Origin: Paenibacillus sp. GM2
GTDB taxonomy: Bacteria; Bacillota; Bacilli; Paenibacillales; Paenibacillaceae
Reading direction: 5' to 3'
Length of the DNA stretch: 64,000 nucleotides
NCBI RefSeq assembly: GCF_900069005.2
Contig: NZ_LN831279.1
Coordinates: forward strand, 882,130 to 946,129
This document shows, piece after piece, positions 25,994-34,603 of the stretch; the stretch's first letter is position 1, and each line of letters starts with the position of its first letter. A program made the position numbers and the translations under genes. The notes beneath the pieces were generated by a model that saw nothing but the letters and a program-made list of their open reading frames with translations, did no database searches and was not told the origin of the DNA.

Positions 25994-26735
25994 GTATGAA
26001 TTGATAACAACAAGAAGCTGCGATGTGCAATATTATCCATACCATGGACATGTTATGCCGTCAGAAAGATACTGCGAATCGTCTTAATAAAACTTTTACT
26101 TAGTGAGTGGGAGCATAGGTACTCATGTAATTCTCTTGATCTAAATTAAACGAATGGTACATTCATAAAGAAAATGCTCTTCAGGTCATTCGATACTGAA
26201 GGGCATATTTTATTAATTGGTATAATGCCGGCAAACAAAGTGACGTTTCACGTCGATGGCTTGCCGGGATATTTCGGTGAGGGGCACACCATATAAAGAA
26301 TGTAGAAGCTCGCGAATCCCCATCAAAAGGAATTTGTGGGCTTTTTTACATGGTGAAAAAAGGGGTTATAAGTATCCAGGAAAGGCATATATAGAACAGT
26401 GATGTCCGTATAATAAGAACATGGTGGACAAAGAGTCGAGTTTGCCAATGCCTATTCCCATGGGATTTTCAAGATTCCGCCATTATCAATTCCCATAAAG
26501 GACGGGGCATGTTATTATATGAATGTCCACTGGTGAAATACAATTTTAACACTGGGGATAGACAAATGATTGGGTAACAGGAATCGTTGGTAATCCTAAG
26601 TTGATGAAGTAGGAGGGGATTGTTTGTAAGCGTTGTCAAATTCGGGAGAAGATAGGTCATCATGTTAACTATTAGGTTGAACAAGGAATAATAAGAGCCG
26701 CACAGATCTATTAATTTATGCCGGGGGTTGGGACG
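25994..26735. other. intergenic stretch before malic enzyme
   Basis: About 740 bp without a supportable gene. It contains a terminator-like hairpin at 26172-26212. A second dyad around 26228-26268 (CCGGCAA ... TTGCCGG enclosing GTGACGTTTCAC) could be a structured leader or operator. The rest has short frames with frequent stops. Confidence 0.35.
26172..26212 (+). terminator. intrinsic terminator
   Basis: Stem ATGCTCTTCAG / CTGAAGGGCAT with an 11-nt loop, then ATTTTATTAA. About 180 bp after the stalk-domain gene. Confidence 0.6.
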
Positions 26736-27908
26736 ATGAGCATAAAGGAAGAGGCATTACAGGCACATAGGGTGAGACACGGTAAGCTCGAAATTGCGAC
26801 TAAAATGCCGCTTAATAACAAACATGATCTGGAGCTGGCATATACGCCGGGGGTAGCAGAACCTTGCAAAGAAATTGCCAAAGACAAGGAAAAGGCCTAT
26901 GACTACACGATTAAAGGCAGCACCGTAGCCATTGTAACCAATGGGACAGCCGTTCTGGGGCTTGGCAATATCGGCCCCGAGGGGGGATTGCCCGTTATAG
27001 AAGGCAAGGCGCTGCTGCTCAAGAAGTTTGGCAACGTGAATGCATTCCCGATCTGTATCGACAGCCTTGATCCGGATGAAATTGTAAGAACCATTCAAGT
27101 GATCGCACCCGGCTTCGGAGGTATTCATCTGGAGGATATCAGGGCGCCTGAATGCTTCTACATCGAGGATAAGCTGAAGGAAACTCTAAATATTCCCGTA
27201 TATCATGACGACCAGCACGGAACGGCCGTTGCCGTGCTTGCGGGTCTGTACAACGCTATGAAGGTTGTTAATAAATCCTTGGACAGTATACGCATCGTGA
27301 TCAACGGCGCGGGTGCATCGGGCATTGCTGTTGCAAAGTTGCTGCTTGCGGCGGGGGCAAGGCATCTGGTGCTATGCGATATTAACGGAGCTATTTCAGA
27401 ATACGTTGGCTCCATGAACGAGGCTCAGCAAAGAATCGCCAAAGTTACGAACAGGGATTTTGAGACAGGGACCCTTGAAGATATTATTAAAGGCAAGGAT
27501 GTATTTATCGGGGTGTCGGTGGAAGGCGTGTTGACGAAGAAAATGGTGCAGACTATGAGTTCCGACTGCATTATCTTTGCTCTGGCCAACCCCGTGCCGG
27601 AGATAATGCCGGAGGAGGCTATAATAGGTGGGGCAAGAATAGTAGCCACAGGCAGATCTGATTACCCCAATCAGATCAATAACCTACTGGTATTCCCAGG
27701 CATTTTCAGGGGTGCTCTGGATGCAAGAGTACGGAATATTACCGATGAGATGAAGCTTGCTGCGGCTCAAGGCATTGCGGAACTGGTGAACGATGAGGAG
27801 CGGAATGAAAATTACATTGTTCCGGACGCCTTCGACAAGCGAGTGAGCATAGCCGTTAGCGAAGCGTTAATTCAAATCGCTCGCAAGACGGGGGTCGCAA
27901 GAGCATAA
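26736..27908 (+). CDS. NAD(P)-dependent malic enzyme
   Basis: Oxidatively decarboxylates malate to pyruvate. The 390-residue protein is of the short bacterial type without the phosphotransacetylase domain. The catalytic Tyr lies in [11 protein letters not shown], metal ligands in [14 protein letters not shown] and YHDDQHGTA, and the nucleotide-binding loop in [25 protein letters not shown] and [12 protein letters not shown] are also family motifs. I placed the start at ATG 26736 because GGGGGTTGGG precedes it and the ATG at 26718 has no site. Cofactor preference cannot be decided by eye. Confidence 0.95.
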   Translation: MSIKEEALQAHRVRHGKLEIATKMPLNNKHDLELAYTPGVAEPCKEIAKDKEKAYDYTIKGSTVAIVTNGTAVLGLGNIGPEGGLPVIEGKALLLKKFGNVNAFPICIDSLDPDEIVRTIQVIAPGFGGIHLEDIRAPECFYIEDKLKETLNIPVYHDDQHGTAVAVLAGLYNAMKVVNKSLDSIRIVINGAGASGIAVAKLLLAAGARHLVLCDINGAISEYVGSMNEAQQRIAKVTNRDFETGTLEDIIKGKDVFIGVSVEGVLTKKMVQTMSSDCIIFALANPVPEIMPEEAIIGGARIVATGRSDYPNQINNLLVFPGIFRGALDARVRNITDEMKLAAAQGIAELVNDEERNENYIVPDAFDKRVSIAVSEALIQIARKTGVARA

Positions 27909-27939
27909 TTTGCAAAAAATCATAATAGAATTTTTTGGT

Positions 27940-28005
27940 TGACTCGCTCATGGATTCATGATATATTATATTTCGTTGCTGCAAAACATTGCAGCAACGA
28001 AATAC
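27940..28005 (+). promoter_or_regulatory. tRNA-Leu promoter with a leader inverted repeat
   Basis: TTGACT (27940-27945), a 16-bp spacer and TATATT (27962-27967) form a good sigma-A promoter. Between the -10 and the mature tRNA lies a perfect inverted repeat (27969-27984 with 27989-28004, loop AACA). Confidence 0.65.
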
Positions 28006-28146
<141 letters not shown>

Positions 28147-28363
28147 TGTATTCTTGGAGTTTGTAGTGCATTGCTTATGACTTGTGCTGTAATCCAGATA
28201 TGCATAGATGTTGGACGTTGTGAATTAATGGCTATGTCCTAGCCATATTAAATTTCTTTCAGGCTTACTCCTTTGAAAGCAACAAAGTCCCTTCATATGA
28301 TACTGGGATGACTGTGTGGCAAATGGTTACGAATGATTCAAAGGGAACTCAAATCGTGAGGCT

Positions 28364-28747
28364 TTGACTACACCTCATTCAGAAATCTCGTATTGCAACC
28401 ACTTGGACCTGCCGGAAACCGTAGATGCCGAACCGCTCTTTGGGATTCATACAACGATAAGGAAATCGCAGAGAAAAGGTGCAAGGTGGGGGATCGGGAT
28501 GTTGCCATTATCGACGCGTGTTTCTTCTCCACCCGGAGCTTCGCGGCAACTGGGATTACTCATTTGGCTTGACATTGATTCGGCAACGATGGTAAATCGG
28601 GCTCTTCAAAGGGATGTGGCATGGGTCGGGTCTCCACATGCAGTTGAGGATAGATACCGGCGATTTAACGCTTGTCAAATTGCGTTATTTATCTACCATT
28701 ATCTGGAGACTGTGAAGATCTTTTCGAAGCTGCGAAACTTATTATAG
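28364..28747 (+). pseudogene. relic of a uridine-kinase-like P-loop protein
   Basis: Two frames together give the C-terminal half of a uridine/phosphoribulokinase-like protein. One frame reads FLLHPELRGNWDYS and the other continues IWLDIDSATMVNRALQRDVA, then VGSPHAVEDRYRRF. Relatives have F.dGvFL..PELr..WDy.ifLDvdf....RAl.RD.....GS.eav..RYr.RYiPgQ. The final part (NACQIALFIY) has lost the RYIPGQ motif. There is no P-loop and no start. It lies just inside the left tRNA repeat. Confidence 0.65.
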
Positions 28748-28955
28748 GAGTACTATGTGTAGATAAAAGAAAAAAAGATAATATAATGGAAGTCGACACG
28801 GACTATATCAAACAATATATAATATGAAAAACCGGTATTCCATAACGTAAAGAATATCTGTTATTTTTGTTAAAATCGCTGCTACGTTGCTCTCTTATTC
28901 GGATGAAAGAGCCGATTACGTAATTTCTTTACACCTTATTAAGGAGGCATAGGCA

Positions 28956-29639
28956 ATGACAAGTGTTCTCGTAGTTGAAGACGATACGCATATGTGGGAA
29001 ATGATTTCAATGGTTTTGAACCATGAAGGTTTTCGGGTCCGGGGGGCGGTTAACGGCAAGGAAGCGCTTGCTGAAATGGAGAGCGCTCCTCCGGATTTGG
29101 TTTTGCTGGATATCATGATGCCAATCATGGATGGGTGGGATTTGTGCCAGGAACTTCGGCGCTTGAACCCCGAACTGCCAATTATCATGATTACAGCTAA
29201 GCATGAGACAAGTCAAAAGGTGAAAGGATTCGGCCTAGGCGCAGATGATTACCTGGTAAAGCCTTTTGACCCGCAGGAACTGGTGGCCCGAATCAAAGCG
29301 GTAATGCGCCGGTATCGGATTGCAGCCGATAAAATGGTTAGATTGGGCAGTCTCAAGCTGGATCGGCTTCGGGGGACGATTTCGGACGGAAAGATCAATT
29401 GGAACTTGCCGCTTAAGGAATTCGAACTATTATATCAACTTGCGAGTTATCCCGGACAAATCTTTATGCGAGACCAGTTAATTGAAGCGATATGGGGCTT
29501 TGACCACGAAGGGGATGAGCGGACGGTCGATGTTCATATTAAGCGGCTTCGGGAGCGATTTTCCACTTATACTCACCTTTTTCGTATTGTAACGGTCCGC
29601 GGACTCGGATACAGGTTAGTGACGGAAAGCTATGATTAA
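28956..29639 (+). CDS. OmpR family response regulator (island)
   Basis: A 227-residue regulator. The receiver has the acidic pocket in VVEDD, phosphoacceptor D52 in LLDIMMP and Lys in VKPF. The winged helix has LPLKEFELLYQLASYPGQIF and TVDVHIKRLRERF. AAGGAGG precedes ATG 28956. Its stop overlaps the kinase start by 8 bases. The promoter of the esterase/ABC operon downstream carries a phased heptamer box suited to such a regulator. Confidence 0.94.
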   Translation: MTSVLVVEDDTHMWEMISMVLNHEGFRVRGAVNGKEALAEMESAPPDLVLLDIMMPIMDGWDLCQELRRLNPELPIIMITAKHETSQKVKGFGLGADDYLVKPFDPQELVARIKAVMRRYRIAADKMVRLGSLKLDRLRGTISDGKINWNLPLKEFELLYQLASYPGQIFMRDQLIEAIWGFDHEGDERTVDVHIKRLRERFSTYTHLFRIVTVRGLGYRLVTESYD

Positions 29640-30984
29640 GAGCTTATATTTAAAAATGGTATTGCTCTTTTTCGTAGCTGTGGCTATAGGGATCGGAGGC
29701 GCCATTCCATTAACCATTTATTTGTTTAAAGATCAGATTACGCAATCCATCCAACAAGAGTATGCGATGCGAAACGAGTTGATATCCGATGCTTTTTCCC
29801 GATTGGCGCCAGGAGAACGTGATACTTTTCTAAAGCAGTTGTCTGATAAGCAAAAGATAAGCTTATGGGTACACGATAAGAACGGGCTGCGCTACGCTTA
29901 TGGTCAAACAAACAAATCCTACCTGACAGGCGAAGATATCCACCGCATCCAGAACGGCGCTGAAGTCGTGAGACGAACATCCTTTCTGCCTCTGCCGACG
30001 AACTTGCAAATGGGTTTCCCTTTGCAAACTCCGGACGAACAGTTGGCACTTGTCATCCATCCGGAAGGTACTAATCATTCGCAGCTATATATGATTTTGG
30101 GTGTTTTTATCGCAATTACAATTGCGATCGCTAACACCAAGTTTATCCTTTTTACTAGCGTAGTGGTAAAGCCCTTGAAAGCATTGACCGCTGCAACCAG
30201 AAAAATGGCTAAGGGGGACTTTAGCATCCAACTTCAGACAAAGAACAAAGATGAATTGGGTGTATTGTCGGAGCAATTTCAACAAATGGCCCATGAGATG
30301 AGCCAAGTCGAAAAGATGCGTCAGGAGTTTGTCTCCAACGTGTCCCACGAACTTCAAACACCATTGGCGTCCATTTCGGGTTTTGTCTCCATCTTGCAAA
30401 GGGGAGGGCTTGAAGAAGCCGAGCAACAGCGCTGTCTGAACATCATTCGGCATGAAAGCATGCGACTATCCCGACTCAGCGAGAACATGCTCCGACTGAC
30501 GACAATGGATTCTAACCATCTGCCCTTCCATCCATCGCTTGTTCGACTTGATAGTCAACTTCGCCGTATAGTCGTAGCTGCGGAGCCACAATGGGCGTCC
30601 AAACGCTTAAATATTCACCTGGAGCTTTCAAAAACGGCAATTCATGCAGATGAAGACCTGCTGAGCCAAGTATGGCTCAATGTGTTCAGCAATAGCATCA
30701 AATTCACACCCGAGGGCGGTGACATCTTCATTGAGCTTCGGGCCGGAAAAGGTGAAATCGAAGTTATTTTACGTGACACCGGAATCGGTATGGTCGAGGA
30801 AGATCGAAAACGCATCTTCGAACGTTTTTTTATGGCCGATAAATCGCGCAACCGTGAAGCGGAAGGGAGCGGGCTTGGACTCGCAATCGTAAAACGAGTT
30901 GTTGAATTGCACGGCGGACGGGTCGAGATCGACAGTGCTCCAGGAAAGGGGACGGCGGTAACCGTTTTTCTGCCAGCTATGTAA
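29632..30984 (+). CDS. sensor histidine kinase (island)
   Basis: A 450-residue membrane kinase. Helices lie near 8-30 and 155-177, with an extracellular loop of about 120 residues between them. HAMP, the H-box SNVSHELQTP (H239), and ATPase motifs (NVFSNSIKFTPEG, LRDTGIGMVEED, GSGLGLAIVKR) follow. Gln replaces the commoner Lys after the phosphorylated His (HELQTP), which also occurs in related kinases. It is partner of the regulator upstream, with overlapping genes. Confidence 0.94.
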   Translation: MIKSLYLKMVLLFFVAVAIGIGGAIPLTIYLFKDQITQSIQQEYAMRNELISDAFSRLAPGERDTFLKQLSDKQKISLWVHDKNGLRYAYGQTNKSYLTGEDIHRIQNGAEVVRRTSFLPLPTNLQMGFPLQTPDEQLALVIHPEGTNHSQLYMILGVFIAITIAIANTKFILFTSVVVKPLKALTAATRKMAKGDFSIQLQTKNKDELGVLSEQFQQMAHEMSQVEKMRQEFVSNVSHELQTPLASISGFVSILQRGGLEEAEQQRCLNIIRHESMRLSRLSENMLRLTTMDSNHLPFHPSLVRLDSQLRRIVVAAEPQWASKRLNIHLELSKTAIHADEDLLSQVWLNVFSNSIKFTPEGGDIFIELRAGKGEIEVILRDTGIGMVEEDRKRIFERFFMADKSRNREAEGSGLGLAIVKRVVELHGGRVEIDSAPGKGTAVTVFLPAM

Positions 30985-31008
30985 ATCAGACAAACAATCG
31001 GAAATGTG

Positions 31009-31043
31009 GTAAAAAAGGTGAACGATCTCGCTCGCCTTTTTTT
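31009..31043 (+). terminator. terminator of the island two-component genes
   Basis: Stem AAAAAAGGTGAAC / CGCTCGCCTTTTTTT with small mismatches, followed by T residues. Confidence 0.75.
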
Positions 31044-31050
31044 GCATTTA

Positions 31051-31115
31051 TATCCAACTAATCTTACATTTATATCCAATTCATTCATATTGCGTTCATA
31101 TAGGAAACGTAGCAT
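31051..31115 (+). promoter_or_regulatory. phased heptamer box and promoter of the esterase/ABC operon
   Basis: TTCATAT (31084-31090) and TTCATAT (31095-31101) are spaced at 11 bp. Upstream on the same 11-bp register are two TATCCAA copies (31051, 31073) inside a 13-bp direct repeat with 22-bp spacing. A weak -10 (TAGCAT, 31110-31115) follows the last heptamer after exactly 8 nt. The same layout occurs at 52921-52974 and 55198-55251. Confidence 0.6.
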
Positions 31116-31198
31116 CGGTTGTGAAAGGAGACTTCAGTCCCAAATAACGCTGATTCGCCGAAACGTCTAGATCCATTTTAAAAAAGGAGTTGACTTCT

Positions 31199-32686
31199 AT
31201 GACAAACGATTCTTGTATCGCACAAACCTCTCTTGGCTCCCTTCAAGGGGTTCGAAGGAATGATGTCATTCAATTTCGTGGTGTTCCTTATGCCGACGCA
31301 CCAGAGGGGGAGTTTCGCTTTTCTCGACCGCGCCACGTATCTGCTTGGGCCGGCACCCGTGATGCAAGCAGTCATGGCTTTATTGCACCACAACCGCCTT
31401 CTCCATTACGTCAAGCCATCGGAGAAGCCTCTGAACCGCCTCAGGGGGAAGATTGCCTATCGCTCACAATCTCAACCCCTGCCATCGACCAGGAAAAACG
31501 ACCTGTTGTCGTTTGGGTACATGGAGGACATTATATGACCGGCGCTGGATCTCTGGACTGGTACGATGGAGCGGAGCTTGCCAAGGACGGAAATCTAGTA
31601 ACCGTAGGTGTTAATTACCGACTCGGCGCGTTTGGATTCTTGCATTATCCGGGAGTTAGCGATGGAAAAATGGGGATTTATGATATTCTCGCAGCTTTAC
31701 AATGGGTTCAAGATCATATTACGTGTTTTGGCGGCGATCCTGATCAAGTCACCATCATGGGGCAATCCGCAGGAGCCCATGCCATTATGTGCTTATTGGC
31801 CACAGGAGAGGCTCGAGGTCTTTTCCGCAGAGCAATTCTTCAAAGCGCACCCGCAAGTCTTGCTCCAATGTCAGAAGAAAAAGCATGTGAGCATGGAAGC
31901 CGGCTGTTGGAAATTTTGAATGTGACTCAGAGGGATCCACAAGAAATTAACGCCCAATTAAATACCTTATCACCTGCCCAAATCATTCAAGCTTCGGGAA
32001 AATTGGCTCAGGAAATTGCACGCTTTGGTCAAATTTCTCTCCCTTTTATGCCTGTTTTTGATTCTCTTTCCACGTCGGATCGTTTTATTGAGTTGGCTGC
32101 AAAAGGTGCCGGCGAAGCAGGCATTGATCTCATTTTGGGAACCAATCGAGAGGAAGCCAATATTCTTTTGGGGAACGTAAGGAATCTCGATCCGAATTTG
32201 GCTAATGAACGTTTCGTTGCCTTGACCGGGAATGAACATGCCATTGAGCGATATCGCTTGCGGCGGCCCGGTAGTGCAACAATCGCTCTAGTATCTGACT
32301 TGATTACTGACTATCTGTTCCTGCTCCCTGCTTTGAGGTTAGCAGACGAAGTTCATAAAGCCGACTCTCGTGCTTGGATATATCAGTTTGATTGGGCGCC
32401 GCTTGGCTCTCCTTTTAAAGCGTGCCATGGCATAGAACTGCCGTTTATATTTGGAAATTTCGAATCGTACAAGGATGTACCGATATTACAAGGGGCAGAT
32501 CCAGAAGTTGTTCGAGATTTAACAACGGTTATGCGCAAGGCATGGATTGGATTTATTCAATCTGGCAATCCCGGTGTTTCCGTCCCATGGCCAGCTTATG
32601 AGCCGGTTCAGAGACAAACTATGCGATTCAGTTCTATTGTTGGTACTGTTGGTGATTTAGCGGAGATAGGCCGCTTTTATACATGA
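31199..32686 (+). CDS. carboxylesterase (type B, para-nitrobenzyl-esterase-like)
   Basis: A 495-residue alpha/beta hydrolase of the type-B carboxylesterase family. The nucleophile Ser is in GQSAGAHA (S190), the Glu in LGTNREEAN, the His in KACHGIELPF, and the oxyanion hole in VWVHGGHY. No signal peptide, so it is cytoplasmic. ATG 31199 is 9 bases after AAGGAG; a TTG at 31190 would be too close. It heads a region with two ABC transporter genes and may cleave an ester in a compound they move, for example to release a ligand. That link is inference. Confidence 0.92.
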   Translation: MTNDSCIAQTSLGSLQGVRRNDVIQFRGVPYADAPEGEFRFSRPRHVSAWAGTRDASSHGFIAPQPPSPLRQAIGEASEPPQGEDCLSLTISTPAIDQEKRPVVVWVHGGHYMTGAGSLDWYDGAELAKDGNLVTVGVNYRLGAFGFLHYPGVSDGKMGIYDILAALQWVQDHITCFGGDPDQVTIMGQSAGAHAIMCLLATGEARGLFRRAILQSAPASLAPMSEEKACEHGSRLLEILNVTQRDPQEINAQLNTLSPAQIIQASGKLAQEIARFGQISLPFMPVFDSLSTSDRFIELAAKGAGEAGIDLILGTNREEANILLGNVRNLDPNLANERFVALTGNEHAIERYRLRRPGSATIALVSDLITDYLFLLPALRLADEVHKADSRAWIYQFDWAPLGSPFKACHGIELPFIFGNFESYKDVPILQGADPEVVRDLTTVMRKAWIGFIQSGNPGVSVPWPAYEPVQRQTMRFSSIVGTVGDLAEIGRFYT

Positions 32687-32697
32687 TAAAGATGGAT

Positions 32698-32735
32698 CTG
32701 TCACTCGATGAAATAAGTCGAGTGACAGGTTATTC
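32698..32735 (+). terminator. intrinsic terminator after the esterase gene
   Basis: Perfect 11-bp stem CTGTCACTCGA / TCGAGTGACAG, 9-nt loop, then GTTATT. The T run is poor, so partial readthrough into the ABC genes is possible. Confidence 0.65.
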
Positions 32736-32767
32736 TCATCAAATCATTTGAAGGGGGAGAGGGATCA

Positions 32768-34603
32768 ATGACAAATAAAACGGGGATGGCCCGACTATTG
32801 GAAATCGCCGGGGAGAAGCGCGGATTGTTGATCGTTTCGGCCCTTTTATCTTCGCTTAGTGCCGTTTGCTTGCTGGTGCCTTACGCTTCCGTTTTTGTTA
32901 TTTTACAAGAGCTATTGGAGCACGCAGCATCCCCTGCTTTGGCAGACGGAGCGAAAATGATCCGCTTTAGCGTTATCGCTTTGATTGGCCTGGCAACCGG
33001 CTTGGCCACGATGTATGCAGGGGGAATGGTTTCTCATATCGCCGCTTTTCGTATTCTTTACGGCCTCAGGGTCAAGCTGGCAAACCATATTGGCAAGCTT
33101 CCGCTTGGCTGGCTGAATGGCACGTCGACGGGTTCCGTCAAGAAAACGCTGGAACAGAACGTGGAGAAAGTGGAAACGTTCATTGCTCACCATTTGCCCG
33201 ATCTTGTCCATGCTGCTGTAACCACGGTTCTGATGATCGCTGTGATGTTTACATTGAACGTTTGGTTGGCTCTAGCATGCTTCGTGCCGATTGTTCTCGC
33301 GTTTGCGGTTCAGATCGCGCTGATCAGCGGACCGAAGACGAAGGAAAACCTCAAGCTTTGCCATGATTCGCTGGAACGGATGAATGCCTCTGCCGTCCAG
33401 TATGTTCGGGGAATGCCGGCTATTAAGGTGTTTGGGCAAACCGTTCAGTCGTTTCGTCAGTTTTATCAGGACATGCTTCACTACCGTGACTACGGTTTGA
33501 AATTAACGGATCAATTTCAATACGGATCCTTGATTTTCAAAGTGATTCTCGGTTCACTTGCCGCATTTATTCTGCCCGCAGGCGTGTTTTTAATGAGCCG
33601 CGATCCAAGCAACATTGCCTTTGCCTCCGTTCTGCTGTTTTTTCTTGTTATGGCGCCAGGGATATCTACCCCCATGTTTAAAATCATGTTTCTGGCTGAA
33701 ACGCTCAGAGATATCGATGAGGGGGTTCGTCGAGTAGATCGCATACTAGCGGAAGAAGATGTATCAGAGCCTGAGCACCCGGTGCGGCCAACTTCATTTG
33801 ATGTTTCATTCGATCGTGTATTTTTTTCTTATGGAACGAAGCCTGAAGATAGGGAAGTCCTTGCTGACATTTCCTTTACGGCTCGCCAAGGGGAAGTGAC
33901 GGCACTCGTCGGCCCGTCTGGAGCTGGCAAGACGACCATTGCCAATCTGGTGCCTCGTTTTTGGGATGTGAATAGGGGGGCGATTCGCATTGGTGATGTG
34001 AATATCCGTGAAATCGCGTCGACTGACCTGATGGACATCGTCGCATTTGTGTTTCAGGAATCATTTCTATTTTACGACACCGTGTACAATAATATTGCGG
34101 TCGGCCGCCCGGATGCGTCGCCGGAAGAAGTGTATGCCGCGGCGAAAGCAGCGCAGTGTCATGCATTCATTGACGAAACCCTTCCCTTTGGGTATGACAC
34201 GTTGATCGGAGAAGGCGGCGTTTATTTGTCCGGCGGGGAAGAGCAGAGGATCTGTGTAGCCAGGGCAATCCTGAAAAAGGCCCCCATTCTCGTACTTGAC
34301 GAAGCCACGGCGTTTGCCGATCCGGAGAACGAGCATGAGATGCAGCTGGCTTTAAAAGCATTGATGAGCAACAAGACGGTCATCGTCATCGCCCATCGCC
34401 TGTCCACCATTCAGGATGCGCAGCAAATTCTTGTGATGGAAAGCGGGAGAATCGTCGAGCGGGGAAGTCATGAAGCCCTCCTTTCAACGAACGGCTTGTA
34501 TGAAGGCATGTGGCGTTCTTACTGTCATGCGACACAATGGCATTTGGGCAAAGGGGGAGCGGATAATGAACATGAGCATGTTGCGCAACATGACCGCGGA
34601 TAA
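32768..34603 (+). CDS. ABC transporter, fused permease-ATPase (YbtP/IrtA type) subunit 1
   Basis: A 611-residue half-transporter: six-helix type I exporter-fold membrane domain (about 15-310) followed by an ATPase domain. Walker A is GPSGAGKTT (382-390), the signature is the altered LSGGEEQR, and Walker B is ILVLDEATAF, continuing ADPENE. To my knowledge the DEATAFADPENE form is typical of the YbtP/IrtA branch, exporter-fold transporters some of which import siderophores. It forms a heterodimer with the next gene, which overlaps it by 38 bp. Substrate unknown. Confidence 0.9.
   Translation: MTNKTGMARLLEIAGEKRGLLIVSALLSSLSAVCLLVPYASVFVILQELLEHAASPALADGAKMIRFSVIALIGLATGLATMYAGGMVSHIAAFRILYGLRVKLANHIGKLPLGWLNGTSTGSVKKTLEQNVEKVETFIAHHLPDLVHAAVTTVLMIAVMFTLNVWLALACFVPIVLAFAVQIALISGPKTKENLKLCHDSLERMNASAVQYVRGMPAIKVFGQTVQSFRQFYQDMLHYRDYGLKLTDQFQYGSLIFKVILGSLAAFILPAGVFLMSRDPSNIAFASVLLFFLVMAPGISTPMFKIMFLAETLRDIDEGVRRVDRILAEEDVSEPEHPVRPTSFDVSFDRVFFSYGTKPEDREVLADISFTARQGEVTALVGPSGAGKTTIANLVPRFWDVNRGAIRIGDVNIREIASTDLMDIVAFVFQESFLFYDTVYNNIAVGRPDASPEEVYAAAKAAQCHAFIDETLPFGYDTLIGEGGVYLSGGEEQRICVARAILKKAPILVLDEATAFADPENEHEMQLALKALMSNKTVIVIAHRLSTIQDAQQILVMESGRIVERGSHEALLSTNGLYEGMWRSYCHATQWHLGKGGADNEHEHVAQHDRG

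Noticed and set aside
26226..26270. Riboswitch before malic enzyme
   Set aside because: The dyad is far (about 470 bp) from the gene and matches no riboswitch consensus I know; kept only as an unnamed structure.
26469..26684. Minus-strand frame of 71 codons before malic enzyme
   Set aside because: No ribosome binding site and a random-looking composition; probably the chance frame of an AT-rich leader.
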